Shown: positions 59,868 through 64,000 of the stretch, piece by piece
Layout: every line of letters begins with the position of its first letter
Position numbering within the stretch: position 1 is the first letter of the stretch
Assembly: GCA_030704615.1 (NCBI GenBank)
Contig: CM060733.1
Coordinates: 58,216,001 to 58,280,000 of the forward strand
Source of the DNA: Takakia lepidozioides
Taxonomy: Eukaryota > Streptophyta > Takakiopsida > Takakiales > Takakiaceae
DNA length: 64,000 nucleotides
Reading direction: 5' to 3'
Position numbers and translations under genes: made by a program
Notes under the pieces: model-generated
Database searches by the model: none
Told to the model about the DNA's origin: nothing
Seen by the model: the letters and a program-made list of their open reading frames with translations, nothing else

Positions 59868-60590
59868 TTAGCTTCAGGTTTATGTCTCACCTACAAGAAA
59901 ATCAATCCAGGCTTTCTCCCAGAGTTTCTCCCATCAGTACACAACGAAATGGACTTCCTCAGAATGCTACATGACGGTCCGTCATTCCAGGCCTTCTTAA
60001 CCAGCACCAGCATGCAGTTGCCTTATGATGATCTTGTACTCTCGCAGGTTCTAATGTCTCACGGCCCGATTGAAGACAGTTTCTAGAGGTCGCATGGAAC
60101 TGATGTAGACTACAGATCAAGTAAACTTCTTCCTCCTCAAAACATGATTGCAAGCATCCAACCAAGACACCACAGCTCATCACCATGTTAGTGTGGGCCA
60201 CGCACCCTTCACCGATCTCATAAACTTGAGGCCACTTTCACAATAAACAAGATACAGGAGATCCAACTCATACCTTGTGCCATTCCCAACGAAGATAACC
60301 CATTTGCTGTGAATGCTTCCAGATCAGAGCAGCAAAGTGGAGCGCAGAAGAAACTACTTAAGTTAGTTGTGGTCGGCAGATGGGCTCGTGGGTCTCGCCT
60401 CAACCAAGCGACGACTGTCGGTAGTTGAATCCGAGAAAGGTGATGAAATTTTTCTATTTCCCAGGAAATTCTACGTGTAACAGTCGCGACGGCCTGGGCC
60501 GGAAGGCCAATTCTTAGAAGATACTCCACCGAGGGGTGGAATAGCTCTCTGCTACATGTCAGCTCCAAAATGGTTGCCGCCCTTCTTAAT

Positions 60591-60598
60591 GGATATGC
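60591..60598. promoter_or_regulatory. P1BS-like site, PHT1 upstream
   Basis: GGATATGC fits GNATATNC, the palindromic site bound by PHR1-type MYB-CC factors, about 725 bases upstream of the PHT1 start codon. Confidence 0.45.
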
Positions 60599-61278
60599 TT
60601 AGTAGTATTCATCTGGAAAATGCAAATAAACACGCAATCAAAAAACAAAAGAAAATACCCAAGTAAATAAATTGAAGCTCCCACAAAGTCCTACTACTTC
60701 TGATTTTAGCCATCCATTGGTCTGATCATTCCGAGGAGATCGTCCAAAGTATCTAGTGATGCCAACAAAATTTGCGGAAAGATGTCGTGTTGTATGTTGT
60801 ATTCTACTAAGGTCGACTATGAGTCACTTGGAAGTTGGCACTCTCCAAACAGTGCTATAATGATTTTTTTATTTTTTTATTTTTTGCAAAATGAATCCCT
60901 AAACTTTATTTGAAATTTGAATGGGGAAAAATATGATTTTAATTGTTGGCATATTAGGTTTTTATTGGTTAATAAGTATGCAGCAGCCTTACACATCGTA
61001 AGGAACTTTCAGCTTTTCCCCCTGGAAGGAAACCGGTGAGCTAAATAACCTGTGAATCCACCGTCCAAGGCTGTCGCAGTGTCCTATAATCTACGCGTCA
61101 GGCTGGCCAGTGCATTACTGACGTGGCAGGGGTGGAAGTTCCCTATGCGTGTTCTTCACGTACAGGAGCCTCCTCGTGTCTGGGATTACCTACACCCCAT
61201 CCCCACTCGGCTATCGCCTATGTGGTCAGGTTCATTTTGGCAATCCTCTCCACTAAGAGGCTTATTGTACACGTAAAG

Positions 61279-61307
61279 AATATTCTAGGCAAATAATAGA
61301 ATATCCA
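61279..61307. promoter_or_regulatory. Two clustered P1BS-like sites
   Basis: GAATATTC (61279-61286) and GAATATCC (61300-61307) both fit GNATATNC and lie 21 bases apart start to start, about two helical turns, ~1.4 kb upstream of the PHT1 start. Paired P1BS sites are common in phosphate-starvation promoters. Eight-base degenerate motifs can occur by chance. Confidence 0.4.
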
Positions 61308-61964
61308 ATGCAACTGAATTGTCCAAACGTGTAAAGACTAGGTAGCTGGGGAGGGGAGAGGGTGTATCCGGACACCAAGAGTGCCGAGACGCGATAGCGT
61401 CGAGAGATTCCCTAATGTCGGCTACACCTCATAGCCAGCCAAGCTTCCCTGTCTACCGGACATAAGCGAGGTTTTTGGACGTATTGGACATATAGTGCTG
61501 TAGTAGTTGGCTATGGTGGGTGCCAAGCTGTCCAGGACAAATTAAACGTTGCCAAGTAGGCAAAATGCCTCCAAACCTTGGTTATGTAAAGAGAGAGAAG
61601 ACTCCGGCCAAAGCCGGCATAACTAAGAGTCACTTGACCTTGTGACTACTGCTCCGTTTCGGGGGTGGGCATCTCGGTTATGTAGCATATATTCAACAAA
61701 TCCTTGCCGTATAGACAGCATCAAACGAATGTTGGGCCTACCATCTGGCAACTCCAAAGTTGTGTCATCACAACATGAGCTCACGCAAGTAGAAGAAAAC
61801 ACACTCACACAACCATGGTTGTAGGGGTAATATGTTTGCAAACATAACTACAAGTGATAATCAATAGGGTCAATTACTTGGTCTATAATGAATGTATTTA
61901 TATTCCTACTTTTTAATAAACAGATAGATTTTACTTGGATATATTTGTAGGAAAATAAACTTAA

Positions 61965-62832
61965 CCCTTAACTGCCTATGGGACCCGAAACCGGTCGTTG
62001 TGTGAAAAAAGCCCGCCATTTGTTCAGATTTTTAAATTATTATTTTTCTTTTTTTGACAATTATGTTTCTGGTCAGATGGCCCACCTGCTCGCGTTGAAT
62101 GCCTTCAATTCGGATAAAAGCACCACCCTGCAGGATTTTTGGAAATCCATGGGGCATGGGGCCATGCAGAGTTGACCATCTGCGTGGCCTCTTCCCATTG
62201 GGCATGCACAACCGGGCTGAGACGCTGTAGATAATTCCCAGCCTAAATGGTTCGGAACTTGCTGCTCTCACTTTTGAACTTTTTAGTTATTCCACCATTG
62301 GATTGTTTGGAAATTTGGCATGCATGTTATGTGGAGTGCATACAACATTGTGGCGGCCGCGGCGATTTCCAAAATACATTTTTTTTCTTGGTCCTAAATT
62401 TTCGGTACGTCCATTTTGAAGTTCAAGCATATTCATTGCTTTTGAAACCTCACCCACTTCATGTACAAAGGGGCCTTTACAAAATTTGGGAATTTTGCCT
62501 TCAAATTTTCTCAAGACCCCTGTAACAAGTTTAGAAATGTGGATATGTCACTTTCGTAGACAGCAAAAATCAACCCGTCAGTCAATTTCTTTGGTCAAAA
62601 CCAAAAAAACAAAAACAAAAACTTGGAAAAACAATCTCTCGTACTAAAACATTATAATCTTTACAATGGTGAAATTCTCCAAGATTAGGTCTGTGGATGT
62701 ATGTAGTAGGTAGATTCACTTTTATAAGGTTCACTTTTCTGGATGTAAATAGATAGGTAAGTAGACTAGCTCTACTAGGTAGAGATTAATAGATCTTGAT
62801 AAAAAATAAAGCTATCTACAAGCAGTTAAGGG
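61965..62832. mobile_element. piggyBac-like non-autonomous element, 868 bp
   Basis: The element begins CCCTTAACTGC and ends with the exact complement GCAGTTAAGGG. It is flanked on both sides by TTAA (61961-61964 and 62833-62836). TTAA duplication and ends starting with CCC are the specific hallmarks of the piggyBac superfamily. There is no transposase frame, so it would be a MITE-type derivative. A PIF/Harbinger assignment fits less well because its 3-bp duplication (TTA or TAA) is not the same on both sides here. Confidence 0.6.
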
Positions 62833-62836
62833 TTAA

Positions 62837-64000
62837 GCCCCACATCATGCCAAGGCATATAATTTTTTAAAAAGAATTAATAGTTAATTGATACTTTTAG
62901 TATTATAATATCATAAACGACAGCATTTTGCCAGCAAATCATAAAGATTACTCAAATATGTCACATTTATTTTAGGTTGTGGAGAGTTTTGATGGCGGAG
63001 TTTCCGGGTGGACATCGAATCATGCAAAGAAATCAGAGTAGGATTGTTCTCACGTGAGCTCAAATTTCAACAGTTCCGCAAATATTTAGCATGAGCACAT
63101 TTTTACATTTTTTCTGGATATTCCTAGAATATGTTAAAATATCTTTTACTGCTCACTCTGCTACTCTATTATCCAACCTTGCAACTCATAAAACGGTGTT
63201 TGCACACGTAGAAAATTTAAAGATAGTTTTAGATGAGTATAATACTATAAATTCTTTTGAAGCTAAATATACATGAAAGATGAATGATTTTGGATACACC
63301 TATGATGACAGTGGCGAGTACGGTAGTTTGTACAATAGAATAAATTTCTGATAACATTCTGTTCTTTCTTTTTGTCTTTAAGTAACTAAATGTGGTAAAC
63401 TTATAAATGATATATATATGTATATATATATTGGGAGGGGGGGGTTTGAAAAAGGGGAGGAAGCTCTCGCAATTTTTTTCCTTGCAATATAAAGTTCACA
63501 ATTATAATTAAAGACACTTACTTTAAATAATAACAAATAAATAAATAAACATATTGTATCAATGAGAACAAATAATTGAACTCCTTATCACTAGGGAAGG
63601 AGCAAGTCGTAAGGATTATGAGGTGTAGATGTCCCCAACTGGACTCAATGCCTCTACAAAAGGAGGGATTTGTTTTGTTTTTTTTTAATGACAGGGGACA
63701 GTGGCCCTAAGATTAATTTTATTTGGGATTATTGGAGGGGGAAAAAAAGAGGGAAAAAAGTTTTGCAACAAATAAATATAACATAACTTTAGTTTCTATA
63801 AAATAGTAGTGAGTACAAATAATGTAATAGACATAAAGATGGCAACCTTGATAATGGTATGTAATGAACCTCTCATCTTTTGTCAATATATCTATGACCC
63901 CACCTGTCACCAATTGTTAGTAGCTACTAGCCAATAGCCTAGCCAGATTTGAGACCAAGGTGGTTAACCATAATATGCCCACGCTAGGAAGAAGCACCAA
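62837..64000. other. No gene seen
   Basis: AT-rich to the window end, with a TA run and a G8 run around 63410-63447. No coding evidence. Confidence 0.45.

Noticed and set aside
61965-62832. PIF/Harbinger MITE instead of piggyBac
   Set aside because: The 3-bp words next to the ends would be TTA on one side and TAA on the other, whereas TTAA is identical on both sides and the ends begin with CCC.

Overview
The window looks like nuclear DNA of a land plant. It has spliced GT-AG genes of plant families (a chloroplast-type polynucleotide phosphorylase, a PHT1 phosphate transporter, a VPS23/ELC ESCRT-I subunit, a DOXC-type 2-oxoglutarate dioxygenase and a GDPD-type phosphodiesterase) set in long AT-rich tracts full of transposon debris. 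VPS23 carries introns here, while the angiosperm ELC genes I know are essentially intronless. That, a pogo-like transposase relic and a TTAA-flanked piggyBac-like element make me lean towards a non-flowering plant (bryophyte, lycophyte or fern). This placement is inference.

Layout. 1-8.4 kb: no intact gene; short GC palindromes, two foldback (inverted-repeat) structures, a broken pogo-like transposase, an LTR-like stretch, a TIR element holding a tRNA-derived SINE, and an organelle-like insert with a group II intron domain V. 9.3-22.9 kb (minus): a complete 25-exon PNPase gene, 902 aa, every exon joined in phase. 24.1-29.2 kb (plus): a complete 9-exon GDPD gene, 335 aa, divergent from PNPase across a 1.2-kb intergenic region holding a tandem duplication with small palindromes. 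30-43.6 kb: transposon territory with hAT-like elements, a MULE transposase relic split by a hAT element, a chimeric MULE/Ty3 fragment, and a putative broken two-exon gene whose intron holds about 15 copies of a GGTACC-centred palindrome. 46.2-48.1 kb (plus): a three-exon 2OG dioxygenase. 49-53.3 kb: SINE, a hAT element nested in another TIR element, a 407-bp tandem repeat and another hAT element. 54.9-56.6 kb (plus): VPS23, preceded by a duplicated upstream region. 58.2-59.9 kb (minus): PHT1, convergent with VPS23, with PHR-type P1BS motifs upstream. 60.6-64 kb: no gene, one piggyBac-like element.

The genes do not form a pathway cluster. PHT1 (phosphate uptake), GDPD (phosphodiester recycling) and chloroplast PNPase (phosphorolysis) all touch phosphate metabolism, but nothing here shows that their proximity matters.

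The signals most worth a second look are the palindrome array in the intron at 41.99-43.15 kb, the set of four hAT-like elements with intact or nearly intact 8-bp target duplications sharing a GTA-rich site, and the TTAA-flanked piggyBac-like element. All coordinates and translations were read by eye; family names come from recognised motifs, not from searches.
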